Below, piece after piece: positions 28,672-37,048 of a stretch of DNA of 43,082 bases (the first letter of the stretch is position 1; the number at the start of each line of letters is the position of its first letter). The notes under the pieces were generated by a model. The model was not told the DNA's origin. It searched no databases and worked only from the letters and a program-made list of their open reading frames with translations. The translations under genes and the position numbers were made by a program. Origin of the DNA: a virus; IMG/VR virus record IMGVR_UViG_3300032605_000046, positions 1-43,082 of that record, one strand, 5' to 3'.

Positions 28672-30257
28672 TATTGACCACCATTCACCAATTTAATTAA
28701 TGCCTGACGTTTTAATTCTAACGCATTTGCAGCTTCTTTAACTGAACCATTTTTTTGTGGCAATCGTGCATACAATCTAGAAATATCATCATAATCATTT
28801 TTATCTAATACGGCTTTTTTACCTTCGCCAACAATGCCAATATATTTCATCAATAATGGATCTTTAGCATATACAGAAAATGAATTATCAAAATTGTTGA
28901 TAGCATTAGTATCAGGGTTATTAGGATTTTTACCAGCATTAATACGGCCACGAGCTTGTAAATCTTTAGTGGCTAATTGTCCGTTTTCATTTCTTATAAG
29001 TTCCATTAAAGCATCTTTTTTCAACGCTGTAGTGCCGTATGCTTGATGCTTAGATTGTAAATCCATAACTGATGTAGGATTTAATCCTTGAACTCGTTGC
29101 TCTAAAAATTTAGCCAAATCTTGTTCTTTAGAATTTAATAATTTGTATTTCACTGGATCAGAAAAATAATTGGCAATTCTAGATGTATCAACTTCTGGGT
29201 CTTTTAATAATTTAACAATGTTTTGATTATTAAATAATTGAGATGGAATATGCCCTTTTTTGCTTTCAGGATTATTTTGTTGATCTAATGAATCACGATA
29301 ATTATTAAATGCAGTATTAATGTTAGCTTGTGTAGATTCTTTAGTTTGACCTGGTTGTGGTTGTAAATTGCCACCTACGCTTGGTGCTCCTGTTGTACCT
29401 GCACCGCCCCCACCAACATTACTGCCACCGCCACCGCCAACAACAGCTAAACCACCTTCAATTGTTGGTGCAAGTTGTGGTGCTAATGTTTTATTTCCTA
29501 ATTTTCCACCAAGAGTAATTGATGGTTTATTTCCACCTACGCTTGGTTGAGCTTCTGTAGTGTAAACAGCACCACCTAAATCAGCAGTTCCAGCAGTCGG
29601 AGTAAATGCCGCTTGCGCTTCTGTTGGTGCTAACAATTGCTGACTTTTAATAATAGCTGCATTAGCTATATTTGCGCCTTTTGGCACATGAGAAATTAAA
29701 TCTTTTTGTGCTTGAACATATTTAAGCAAATCTTTATCGTTAGGATTTTCTTGTGCAGCTAAATTTAATTCATTGATGTACGCATTAGGGTCTTGAATAC
29801 CAGCACGACCTAAAATGCCAAGTCTACTTGCAACATTTTCACGAGTTGTTTTAGTGAATTTACGTTCTGCATCTTTAGCATTAGTTTGAGCAGTAGATAT
29901 TCCTGCTAATTTACTAATAACATCTGAACCAGTTAAAGGTGCAATTTTAAGCACAGCATCATTTAATTTAGCCATGTCAATCTTGCCATCAGTCTGCCAG
30001 TTTTCAGGCTTGCTCATATAATCTTGCAAGGCTAAACGTTCTTGATTTTGTTGTTGTCTAATTTGTAAATCAATGCCGCCTGTTTCAGCTTGTTGTTGAG
30101 CTGATTGCGTTTGTGCTTGTTGTTGTTGAACAGCCAAAGGATTAATCTGTTGCGCTTGTTGATAGGTTTGTGCGCCACGAGCAAGGTTTACCATATCACC
30201 TAGCGACATGGCTTGAGGAAGTTTAAGGTTTCCGTAGATACTAGCGTCTAATGGCAT
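28671..30257 (-). CDS. Probable injection (ejection) protein (528 aa)
   Basis: The N-terminus is Gln/Ala-rich helix (YQQAQQINPLAVQQQQAQTQ). A long helical part follows to ~residue 200. A Gly/Ser/Thr-rich flexible linker lies at about 230-310 (VGGGGGSNVGGGGAGTTG), then a second helical domain. It touches the next gene (overlap of one base). Two helical domains with a flexible linker fit a protein threaded through the portal channel. No enzyme motif was found, and family assignment is by position. Confidence 0.6.
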   Translation of the reverse strand: MPLDASIYGNLKLPQAMSLGDMVNLARGAQTYQQAQQINPLAVQQQQAQTQSAQQQAETGGIDLQIRQQQNQERLALQDYMSKPENWQTDGKIDMAKLNDAVLKIAPLTGSDVISKLAGISTAQTNAKDAERKFTKTTRENVASRLGILGRAGIQDPNAYINELNLAAQENPNDKDLLKYVQAQKDLISHVPKGANIANAAIIKSQQLLAPTEAQAAFTPTAGTADLGGAVYTTEAQPSVGGNKPSITLGGKLGNKTLAPQLAPTIEGGLAVVGGGGGSNVGGGGAGTTGAPSVGGNLQPQPGQTKESTQANINTAFNNYRDSLDQQNNPESKKGHIPSQLFNNQNIVKLLKDPEVDTSRIANYFSDPVKYKLLNSKEQDLAKFLEQRVQGLNPTSVMDLQSKHQAYGTTALKKDALMELIRNENGQLATKDLQARGRINAGKNPNNPDTNAINNFDNSFSVYAKDPLLMKYIGIVGEGKKAVLDKNDYDDISRLYARLPQKNGSVKEAANALELKRQALIKLVNGGQ

Positions 30258-30268
30258 AATTTATTCTC

Positions 30269-31120
30269 CTAATAATTACCAGATGTATCAGGCAATGCGC
30301 CAGGCCCAGTATAAACACCATTGCTATAATTACTTGAATTGTTTACTGATGCAGATGTTGCGCCACCAAGATTTTGATTTTGCAATAAACCATATAATGA
30401 AGCAGTATTGCCAAGATTGCTAATACCACCAGCCAAAGCACTTGCAGAGCCAATTTGTCCTGCTGCTTGAGCATTACCAATGCCTTGCGTAATGTTAGAA
30501 ATATTAGTGCCAATCCCAAGTTGAGCATTAGCAGCACCTGTTACAGCATTTTGACCAAGACCAGCTAATCCAGCATTTTGATTGTAAATATTAGTGCGTT
30601 GAGCATTGTAATTATTAAATGCGTTTTGATAAGCATTTTGTGCATAATTCTGTGTAAACATCTGATTAGCACGATTTACGTTAGAACCACCACCAGCAGC
30701 GTTAGATGCTTGAATGTTAGCCTGTTGACCTTGATTTAATCCCCAGCCGTAGTTTGGTGCTAAATTAGATTGAAGTTGTTGTGGCCCAAACTGCTGAGTT
30801 AGATAACCTGAGTTAATTAATTGATTAAGATTATTAAGCCCTTTTTGACCTGTAGCCATATAAGGCGTGTACATTGGTGCAATATTAGCACCTACGTTTA
30901 ATAAATTTTGCTGTGCTGCTAGACCTGCTTGCGCTTGAGTGGCTGCTGCATCAGAAGCTGCACCGCTAGACATAGCCGAGCCAAGTAAGTTTGCCCCTGC
31001 CGATAATGCTAGACCTACGCCTGGAGTAATCGCATTACTAGCTGCGCTAATAATAGCGCCAAGCCATCCTGGAGTACACCAATTAATTAAATATATATGC
31101 CATTTATACCATTTAAACAT
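30269..31120 (-). CDS. DNA transfer / injection protein (about 283 aa)
   Basis: ATG 31120 is preferred (preceded by GGAACGC). A longer TTG start adds four residues. A hydrophobic N-terminus (WLGAIISAASNAITPGVGLA) is followed by a Gln/Asn/Ala/Gly-rich body (AQAGLAAQQNLLNVGANIAP; AQNAYQNAFNNYNAQRTNIY; GAANAQLGIGTNISNITQGI). This pattern is common in phage proteins annotated as DNA transfer or internal virion proteins. It overlaps the cupin gene by 8 bases. It probably forms part of the ejected channel. Confidence 0.7.
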   Translation of the reverse strand: MFKWYKWHIYLINWCTPGWLGAIISAASNAITPGVGLALSAGANLLGSAMSSGAASDAAATQAQAGLAAQQNLLNVGANIAPMYTPYMATGQKGLNNLNQLINSGYLTQQFGPQQLQSNLAPNYGWGLNQGQQANIQASNAAGGGSNVNRANQMFTQNYAQNAYQNAFNNYNAQRTNIYNQNAGLAGLGQNAVTGAANAQLGIGTNISNITQGIGNAQAAGQIGSASALAGGISNLGNTASLYGLLQNQNLGGATSASVNNSSNYSNGVYTGPGALPDTSGNY

Positions 31121-31472
31121 TTTGCGTTCCAATCGTCACATTATCTAAATCATCTACATCAGCAAATTCTGTAGCATGAATACAAAACCAAATTGCATCC
31201 TCTAAAATTTCAACAGCGTGTTGAGTGTTAGCAGGTACTTCAATACAACAAGGGCCAGTTAATATTTTTTCATCACCTTTATCAGATAATAATTTTACTT
31301 TACCTGAAGCTAAAATGCTTAAATGATTGTAGGTATGTGAATGTTTATTAACGATTGAGCCAGCTTTTAAAGTTGATTGTCGTGCATAAACACCACTTCC
31401 AAAATGATGTACTATTTGCGGATCATAAATCTGCTTACCGCCATTTTCCTCAAATTTCTTAAAAATATCCAT
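31113..31472 (-). CDS. Small cupin-fold metal-binding protein (119 aa)
   Basis: Cupin motif 1 is seen at 38-57 (GSIVNKHSHTYNHLSILASG), with H44, H46 and H50 in place of the usual Glu. Motif 2 follows at 73-86 with P80 and H85. Four His ligands suggest a bound metal. It stands inside the tail/injection gene block, with one-base overlaps on the upstream side. No partner enzyme is nearby, so catalysis is doubtful. It might be a structural or assembly protein, or modify a virion or host sugar or small molecule. The fold is clear, the role is not. Confidence 0.75.
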   Translation of the reverse strand: MDIFKKFEENGGKQIYDPQIVHHFGSGVYARQSTLKAGSIVNKHSHTYNHLSILASGKVKLLSDKGDEKILTGPCCIEVPANTQHAVEILEDAIWFCIHATEFADVDDLDNVTIGTQNV

Positions 31473-32152
31473 TAAGTAGCCTGTGTTTGAGCAGTTAAAA
31501 TACCATTAACAAAAGTCATGCTTCCTTGCGTACCTGTAAGAGTTAAAGCAGCAGTAGTAATAGTAACAGAAAGCCCACTACCAAGCCCTAAATTCGTTCT
31601 AGCACCAGACGCTGTTGTTGCGCCTGTACCGCCATGCAGAACAGCAATAGTAGTAGCGTTCCAAGTTCCAGTTGTAAGCGTTCCTACGCCCGTAATTCCA
31701 GTATAAGAGCCAGTTAATACAGAGCTTGGCAAAGTTCCTGATGTAATTTGATTGGCATTAATAGAAATAGGCGTTTGAGTAATTTGCGTTAATATGCCAT
31801 CTTTATTAAAAGTAATTTCTGGAATGGTTGATGCTGAACCATAAGTGCCAGCTTTAATATTAGAGTTACCTGCTGAAAGCGTAATAGAACCTGCTGCATT
31901 AACAATGCTAATACCTGCACCAGCAGTCAAAGTATTAAGTGTATAGCCTGTGCCATCACCAATTAATAATTGACCATTAGAAGGCGTATTATTAACGCCT
32001 GTGCCACCTGAAATATGCCCTAATGGCGTTGCTGAAGTAAATCCAACAACACTAGGGTTTTGCATCCAAAGTAACCAGGGAAGTGATGGCCTTCCTGTAT
32101 ATTCATCAAGGAAAGGACTTTGAGGCCAATTAATATTGGTATTTACACTCAA
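31472..32152 (-). CDS. Short fibre-type tail protein (226 aa)
   Basis: The N-terminus NINWPQSPFLDEYTGRPSLP followed by WLLWMQ is probably a virion-docking segment. The rest is fibre-like, Thr/Gly/Ser-rich. It has the ISGGTG and LHGGTGATTASGARTNLGLG motifs common in fibres. Residues ~130-170 (NQITSGTLPSSVLTGSYTGI, then TGVGTLTTGTWNATTIA) match a segment of both large fibres. It overlaps gp10-like by 4 bases. Likely a short tail fibre or tail-needle-associated protein. Confidence 0.65.
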   Translation of the reverse strand: MSVNTNINWPQSPFLDEYTGRPSLPWLLWMQNPSVVGFTSATPLGHISGGTGVNNTPSNGQLLIGDGTGYTLNTLTAGAGISIVNAAGSITLSAGNSNIKAGTYGSASTIPEITFNKDGILTQITQTPISINANQITSGTLPSSVLTGSYTGITGVGTLTTGTWNATTIAVLHGGTGATTASGARTNLGLGSGLSVTITTAALTLTGTQGSMTFVNGILTAQTQAT

Positions 32153-34587
32153 CTGTCTGCCCCTTCTGCTTTTAAGTTAGCACTAACAATCACCGCTTTA
32201 ATCGGATCAGATACTACAACTTCAAAAATCCTATCTCGTGACCAGCCCAATCTGCGCCAAATAATACGGAATTGATATTGTCCTACCAAACCAATACTAG
32301 ACCAATGCTCATTAGACCATGTAGAACCGCCATCATTAGACCAGCGTAACATTGCTTGTGGGTTTTGCCCTTGTCCTAATTGCAAGCCAACACCAGGCTG
32401 GAATTGTAATTGTAATTCGTGAAAGTATTGACGTTGAAAATCTGATACTAAATGCGGTGCTCTGCGTAATCTGCGGATTGTAGTTCCGTTGTCTGTATAA
32501 ACTTCATTATCTAGCTGATAGATTGTACCGCTACGATAATCGCCTACTAAATAAACATTATTAAAAAACGCACCACAATTAGACCAATGTCTGTGATAGC
32601 CAGTAACTGAGTCGTAAGATAGCCACTTATGCCACATCTTAGTTGTCAGATCGAATACCCAAGTCAAATCAAGAGAAGGGAATGTAACAACGTACATTTC
32701 ATGGCCTTCTAATTGATATGTGTATGCAATTGCATCCTCAATAGGCTGATTCATTAAAGTCTGTTCTACAGCGTGTGTAGATAAACGAGTAAAGCTATAG
32801 CCTTCCATCATGCCAATAATGGCTTGACCACGAGTATCTCGGCTAACAAACATAAATTGATTAGAGAACCTAGCTACAGAAAAAGGTGCTGCAATACCAT
32901 GTTGAACTGATGTGCCTGGTATTCTTGAGAATGGGAAAGATACAACGCCTGATAATTGACTGCCTACATCAATCCACGTTTCAGAAGTAAACTCACCTAA
33001 TAAGTAAACTTGTCTGCGATCAATAATCAAACTGACTAACGGGTCAGGAGAACCATCTTTAGTGCCGTAATAAGCATTGTATGAGAATGGACTACCTACA
33101 TCACTTGCAGCAAAGTTTTGAGTGCCAACTTGATTGTAGATAATATAATTATCCATTACTCCAACTACAGAAGCACCCTGCCAAGGGCCATCAGTATCAG
33201 GAAGCTGAAACCAAGTAGGACTAGTGTAAGTGACTGAACCACCCAAACTATAAGAACTAATGCGATAAGTACCCAAGCCGCCATCAATTGCAGATACTTG
33301 GTCAGTAATTGTAAATGTTGTAAAACCATTTTTTAACACCCTTCCTACACCCAAAGCACCATTAGTGGCAGTAACATCAAATACTTGATTGCCTAAAACA
33401 ACGGAAGTTGTAGCACCTGATCCTAAAACATTATCTGTAATAGTGACGGCTGGCGTTGTTAAATAGCCAGTACCTTCATTATCTAAAGTAAGGGATTCAA
33501 TTGTTCCACATGAGCCTTGAACAGTTACAATACAACTAGCACCAGGGCCACCAGTATCGGTCACAGTCGCAGTAGGATTTGAATTGTATCCTGACCCATA
33601 GCTTACAATGTTAATGCCTGTTACAACGCCACCATTTTGCGTTAAAAGGGCATTGGCTGGATAACCTGCATACAAAAGCACAGCCGTTCCGTCAGCTTGT
33701 GAACCGCTAGTAAATGCTGGAGCTACAGTTCCTGTCGTTCCTGCGGTAGTAACTGTATAAAGATTATTGCCGTAAAATAATTGTTGGCCTACAGTATAGG
33801 TCGTTGAAGCTACCCATTTAGTACCAAACACAATGGTCGGAGTAACATAACCTGTACCGCCATTAGTAATCGTTGCGCCTGTAATGGTTTGATTAACTAA
33901 AATGGTTAATGATGCAGCAGTACCAGCAAAAGCAATTGTTGCTGTGCCGTCAGAGGCAGTTCCTGATGTAATAGTCGGGCCAGTTGTGCCTGATGTGCCA
34001 CCTACTGTGTAAGTGTAAAGATAACCACCATAATAAACTTGCTGACCTGCTGTATAAACAGTTGAAGCTGTCCATTCATTGCCAATTGATACAGTAGGGG
34101 AATTATAGTTAGCACCAGCGTTAGTTAAAGTAACTGATGTTACAGAAGCACTTTGATTGCCTGTGACTGTAAAAGTAGTAGAAGTTCCTGCAATCCATGT
34201 ATATCTATTTACACCATCGACTATATAAGCAGTTAAACCGCCATAAGTCATAATGTTGTCAGTAATAGATACAGGGCCTGTAGAAGTGGTTAGCGTACCA
34301 ATTAAAGTAGTATTCCATGAATTATCCACAGAATAAACATTACTACCAACTACAGCGAGTAACCATTGACCGCCTGATAAAGTGTAAATTGCACGAGTTT
34401 CGCCTGTGCCTAAATTAAGTTTTTCTACTAAACCAGGCGTGGGATAAAGTGAAACAACACCACGAGCAGGTGGATTTGATGATGCTTTAGTTATATCAAT
34501 TTCAGGAAAGAAATTAATGCACTCCTCTGCATTTTGAGTAATTGATGGCGCAACATAACTAGGGCCGATAAATCCAAAATCAGGCAT
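32149..34587 (-). CDS. P22 gp10-like head-completion protein with large insertion (812 aa)
   Basis: The ends match the gp10 (packaged-DNA stabilisation) family: FGFIGPSYVAPSITQNAEEC, NFFPEIDI and YPTPGL at the start, and RQVYLLGEFTSETWIDVG, RIPGTSVQHGIAAPF and FDLTTKMWHKW later. P22 gp10 is about 470 residues. Here residues ~140-455 are an inserted beta-rich region. It has four G-x-GY-x-x-P-x-x-x-I-type units (near 158, 244, 331, 372) and two CBM5/12-like segments (W172 and W258, each followed by Y-x-x-GQ-x-x-YYG). It should plug the portal/gp4 stack, and its insert probably faces outward. Confidence 0.82.
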   Translation of the reverse strand: MPDFGFIGPSYVAPSITQNAEECINFFPEIDITKASSNPPARGVVSLYPTPGLVEKLNLGTGETRAIYTLSGGQWLLAVVGSNVYSVDNSWNTTLIGTLTTSTGPVSITDNIMTYGGLTAYIVDGVNRYTWIAGTSTTFTVTGNQSASVTSVTLTNAGANYNSPTVSIGNEWTASTVYTAGQQVYYGGYLYTYTVGGTSGTTGPTITSGTASDGTATIAFAGTAASLTILVNQTITGATITNGGTGYVTPTIVFGTKWVASTTYTVGQQLFYGNNLYTVTTAGTTGTVAPAFTSGSQADGTAVLLYAGYPANALLTQNGGVVTGINIVSYGSGYNSNPTATVTDTGGPGASCIVTVQGSCGTIESLTLDNEGTGYLTTPAVTITDNVLGSGATTSVVLGNQVFDVTATNGALGVGRVLKNGFTTFTITDQVSAIDGGLGTYRISSYSLGGSVTYTSPTWFQLPDTDGPWQGASVVGVMDNYIIYNQVGTQNFAASDVGSPFSYNAYYGTKDGSPDPLVSLIIDRRQVYLLGEFTSETWIDVGSQLSGVVSFPFSRIPGTSVQHGIAAPFSVARFSNQFMFVSRDTRGQAIIGMMEGYSFTRLSTHAVEQTLMNQPIEDAIAYTYQLEGHEMYVVTFPSLDLTWVFDLTTKMWHKWLSYDSVTGYHRHWSNCGAFFNNVYLVGDYRSGTIYQLDNEVYTDNGTTIRRLRRAPHLVSDFQRQYFHELQLQFQPGVGLQLGQGQNPQAMLRWSNDGGSTWSNEHWSSIGLVGQYQFRIIWRRLGWSRDRIFEVVVSDPIKAVIVSANLKAEGADS

Positions 34588-34589
34588 TA

Positions 34590-35168
34590 TTATTCCTTAT
34601 AAGAATCGCCACGCAATAATGTTTTCATGCTGGCACGACTTAAATTGAACCTAGCCATTAATTGAGGAATTGACATTCCGTCTTTTCTTAAAGCTCTAGC
34701 TTCTCTTGCTTGTGACATAGACAATTTACATCTAGGTCCTTTATCTTTACTAAAATCTGCACTTCTGCCTTTAGCAACTTTATCTTTCATGTTGTCTAAA
34801 TGAGTTCCTACAAATAAATGTTTAGGATTACAACAACTAGGATTATCGCAAGTATGCAATAAAAATCCATAATCATCAGTAGATTTAGGCGCATTTAAAG
34901 TAATTGTATTTGGATATGCTAAATTATAAATTACTCGATGTGCATAATATGATCGATCATTAATCATTACACGACCATATTTTTCGTTATTTTTATAACC
35001 TAACCATTCCCAACATTCATCTTCACTACGCTTGTCTACTTTACTCCATAAAACTTCTGGAGTATTTGCTGGTCTGCCAGGATTGCCTACAGCACGACCA
35101 ACTTTTCTTGCATAAGCAGCATTATCTCTAGCACGCTTTCTTGCAATTGCTTCTTCTTTTGTATACAT
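34590..35168 (-). CDS. Free-standing HNH homing-type endonuclease
   Basis: The 192-residue basic protein has an N-terminal Lys/Arg/Ala helix. An HNH_3-type core follows (CWEWLGYKNNEKYGRVMIND; YAHRVIYNLAY; LLHTCDNPSCCNPKHLFVGT, then HLDNMKDKVAKGRS). A C-terminal helix-turn-helix (SIPQLMARFNLSRASMKTLL) completes it. It stands between gp10-like and gp4-like. The architecture is that of mobile homing nucleases in phages. It is unrelated to the endonuclease VII-like gene at the same place in the left arm. Confidence 0.88.
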   Translation of the reverse strand: MYTKEEAIARKRARDNAAYARKVGRAVGNPGRPANTPEVLWSKVDKRSEDECWEWLGYKNNEKYGRVMINDRSYYAHRVIYNLAYPNTITLNAPKSTDDYGFLLHTCDNPSCCNPKHLFVGTHLDNMKDKVAKGRSADFSKDKGPRCKLSMSQAREARALRKDGMSIPQLMARFNLSRASMKTLLRGDSYKE

Positions 35169-35223
35169 GATAAATCCTTTTAATTAATGGAAATACCATA
35201 ATATTACAAAATGACGGAATAAT

Positions 35224-36213
35224 CTACCTAAAGAAACCTCCCGAAAGTATCCAGCCTGCGTCCTTTGCACGACCAACCAACATTGAATCAGGATAGCCAG
35301 CAGCAGCGATAGGTTGCATATTATTACGTTTAATCGTTGATTTAGCTTGTGCTGCGTTTTGTTGAATCATTGCAATTTGGATTTGGCTAGATTTGCCATA
35401 CATAGGCATTAATCGTTCTGCTAGATTCCATCTTAAAGCCATTGAGTAACCTTGAGGCAATACAATGTCATCGTATAAAGTTTCATAGTTACTGAAAATA
35501 GTAGATGAAAACATGTGCATTTCACCTTGCGCTGGGTTAGGCCATACAAATACATTACCTGATACAGCGTTAGGATTGTAATAAAGTGCTTTAGGCCAAG
35601 GGCCATTTAAAGTCTTTAAGCCAATTTGATTGTAGTTTTCTAATGCAAGAATAGCGACTTGATAATCAAGACCGCCATTAGCTACAGGCTCGCCATTAGA
35701 GTTTGTATTAACACGCACATAGGCTTGGTCAATAAACAAAGGCTTTTGATAGTAAGCTGTGACGTTTTCAGAGGTTACAGGGCTTGTATAAGTGATGTTT
35801 AACTTATAAGTACCTGTTTCGTTCACTTGACCGCCAGCACCTGTTAAAAACTCTACAATTTTAGTGCCTGGAATAATACCTGTGCCTTTAAGCGTTTGTC
35901 CTTGCGCTACTGCACCGCTACTTAAACCGCTTACTGTTAGAATATCGTCTGTAATAGAAGCAGTAAAGACTGCGCCAATAAAGTTAGCCGTAGATGGTGT
36001 TGGCCCGATAGTGTATTGAACTTGACCAGCAATCAAAGGGAATATGATTTCGGTAGTGTTATAAACCATCATGTCCTCGTTAGACCATTGGTCTACAAGA
36101 TCATTAAGCATATCAAACGCATCTTGCGCTGCATCTGCCGTTGGCACTTCACCTGATTCTAATGCGCCAATGTCTTTTAAGGCTCGGCTAATAATATCTA
36201 TTGGCTTTGTCAT
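35224..36213 (-). CDS. P22 gp4-like tail accessory protein, right-arm copy
   Basis: The 329-residue protein is nearly identical to the left-arm copy outside the central insert. Compare [20 protein letters not shown] at the start and [20 protein letters not shown] at the end. The inserted beta-rich region (about residues 76-155) differs more (FTASITDDILTVSGLSSGAV, then GQTLKGTGIIPGTKIVEF). The HNH gene follows 55 bases downstream and gp10-like after that, so the closure genes are separated by the endonuclease. Role as for the left copy: extension of the portal channel. Confidence 0.87.
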   Translation of the reverse strand: MTKPIDIISRALKDIGALESGEVPTADAAQDAFDMLNDLVDQWSNEDMMVYNTTEIIFPLIAGQVQYTIGPTPSTANFIGAVFTASITDDILTVSGLSSGAVAQGQTLKGTGIIPGTKIVEFLTGAGGQVNETGTYKLNITYTSPVTSENVTAYYQKPLFIDQAYVRVNTNSNGEPVANGGLDYQVAILALENYNQIGLKTLNGPWPKALYYNPNAVSGNVFVWPNPAQGEMHMFSSTIFSNYETLYDDIVLPQGYSMALRWNLAERLMPMYGKSSQIQIAMIQQNAAQAKSTIKRNNMQPIAAAGYPDSMLVGRAKDAGWILSGGFFR

Positions 36214-36222
36214 TATTTATCC

Positions 36223-36720
36223 TTAATCCACAAATTCAACTACATCATTAACATTTAAACCAGTAATAAAAGTAATGGTTGTTGTATTTGTTTCATTATA
36301 ATTTAAAGTAACAATCTGTTTGCTTCCGTTTACATAAACTTTTAAATTGTTTGATCCAACAACATAAGAAAATGGAACTGTAAAAACAGTTTGATCTTGT
36401 GTTGCAGTTGTATATCCTGATTCACCATTTGCAGAACCATTAATATTGTCCGCACTCCAAATTTGATTAAATGATGCATCTTGCAAAATAAATTTATAAC
36501 CCAAAGATGCAGTTAGCCAAATTTCACTAGAAGGCCTTCCAGCAGAATTTAAAACAATAGGATTTGAATTTGCTACGCTTCCAGAAGCAGATGTATAAGT
36601 TGCCAATGGTGTTGATGTTCCAGCAGCATAGGTATATATCAAACCACCAGATAAAGGAATACCATTGTTATCAAAAAACTGCCATCCTGCGCCACCTATT
36701 GGTGAAAGTACAACTGCCAT
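36223..36720 (-). CDS. Tailspike head-binding-type protein (165 aa)
   Basis: ATG 36720 follows TTAGGAGCATAAAA. A frame extending further upstream lacks such a site. Residues ~4-95 (LSPIGGAGWQFFDNNGIPLS, GGLIYTYAAGTSTPLATYTS, NPIVLNSAGRPSSEIWL, FNQIWSADNI) match the head-binding domain of podovirus tailspikes. The rest (about 70 residues) is a short beta domain with FTVPFSYVVGSNNLKVYVNG. It stands alone without a receptor-binding beta-helix. It could be an adaptor or a spike that lost its distal part. Confidence 0.75.
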   Translation of the reverse strand: MAVVLSPIGGAGWQFFDNNGIPLSGGLIYTYAAGTSTPLATYTSASGSVANSNPIVLNSAGRPSSEIWLTASLGYKFILQDASFNQIWSADNINGSANGESGYTTATQDQTVFTVPFSYVVGSNNLKVYVNGSKQIVTLNYNETNTTTITFITGLNVNDVVEFVD

Positions 36721-36730
36721 TTTTATGCTC

Positions 36731-37048
36731 CTAACTATTCGGTGTAAAAACTTGAGGAAGCCAAGGCGCAATAACAGTTTTTTTAGAATTTATTACATTT
36801 AACTGTTCCTCTAGTCTTGATTTTATAAGGTTTCTTCCGTCTTTCATAGTTTCTCTTTCAATCCAAGAAGCTACCATTTCTTCTGTAACCTGATCAAAAG
36901 GCACTTTAGCTTCTGTGCTGTTAAACCACCAATTACCTTCAGTTTCTACAATTTGATTTTGATCAGTAAGGCTAACTTTGTATTTAGCATGAGTAATTAA
37001 ACCATTGTTGGCTGATATATCAAGAATTGACCATTTGTAATTCATCAT
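36731..37048 (-). CDS. DUF7936-like fibre-partner protein, right arm copy 1 (105 aa)
   Basis: The protein (MNYKWSILDISANNGLITHA, then VETEGNWWFNSTEAKVPFDQ, and APWLPQVFTPNS) aligns closely with the left-arm gene at 2793-3116, including the ends. It overlaps the beta-helix spike by one base and precedes the head-binding-type gene. It is the second of three family members in the window, each next to a fibre or spike gene. Assembly partner or minor tail protein is inferred. Confidence 0.65.
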   Translation of the reverse strand: MMNYKWSILDISANNGLITHAKYKVSLTDQNQIVETEGNWWFNSTEAKVPFDQVTEEMVASWIERETMKDGRNLIKSRLEEQLNVINSKKTVIAPWLPQVFTPNS

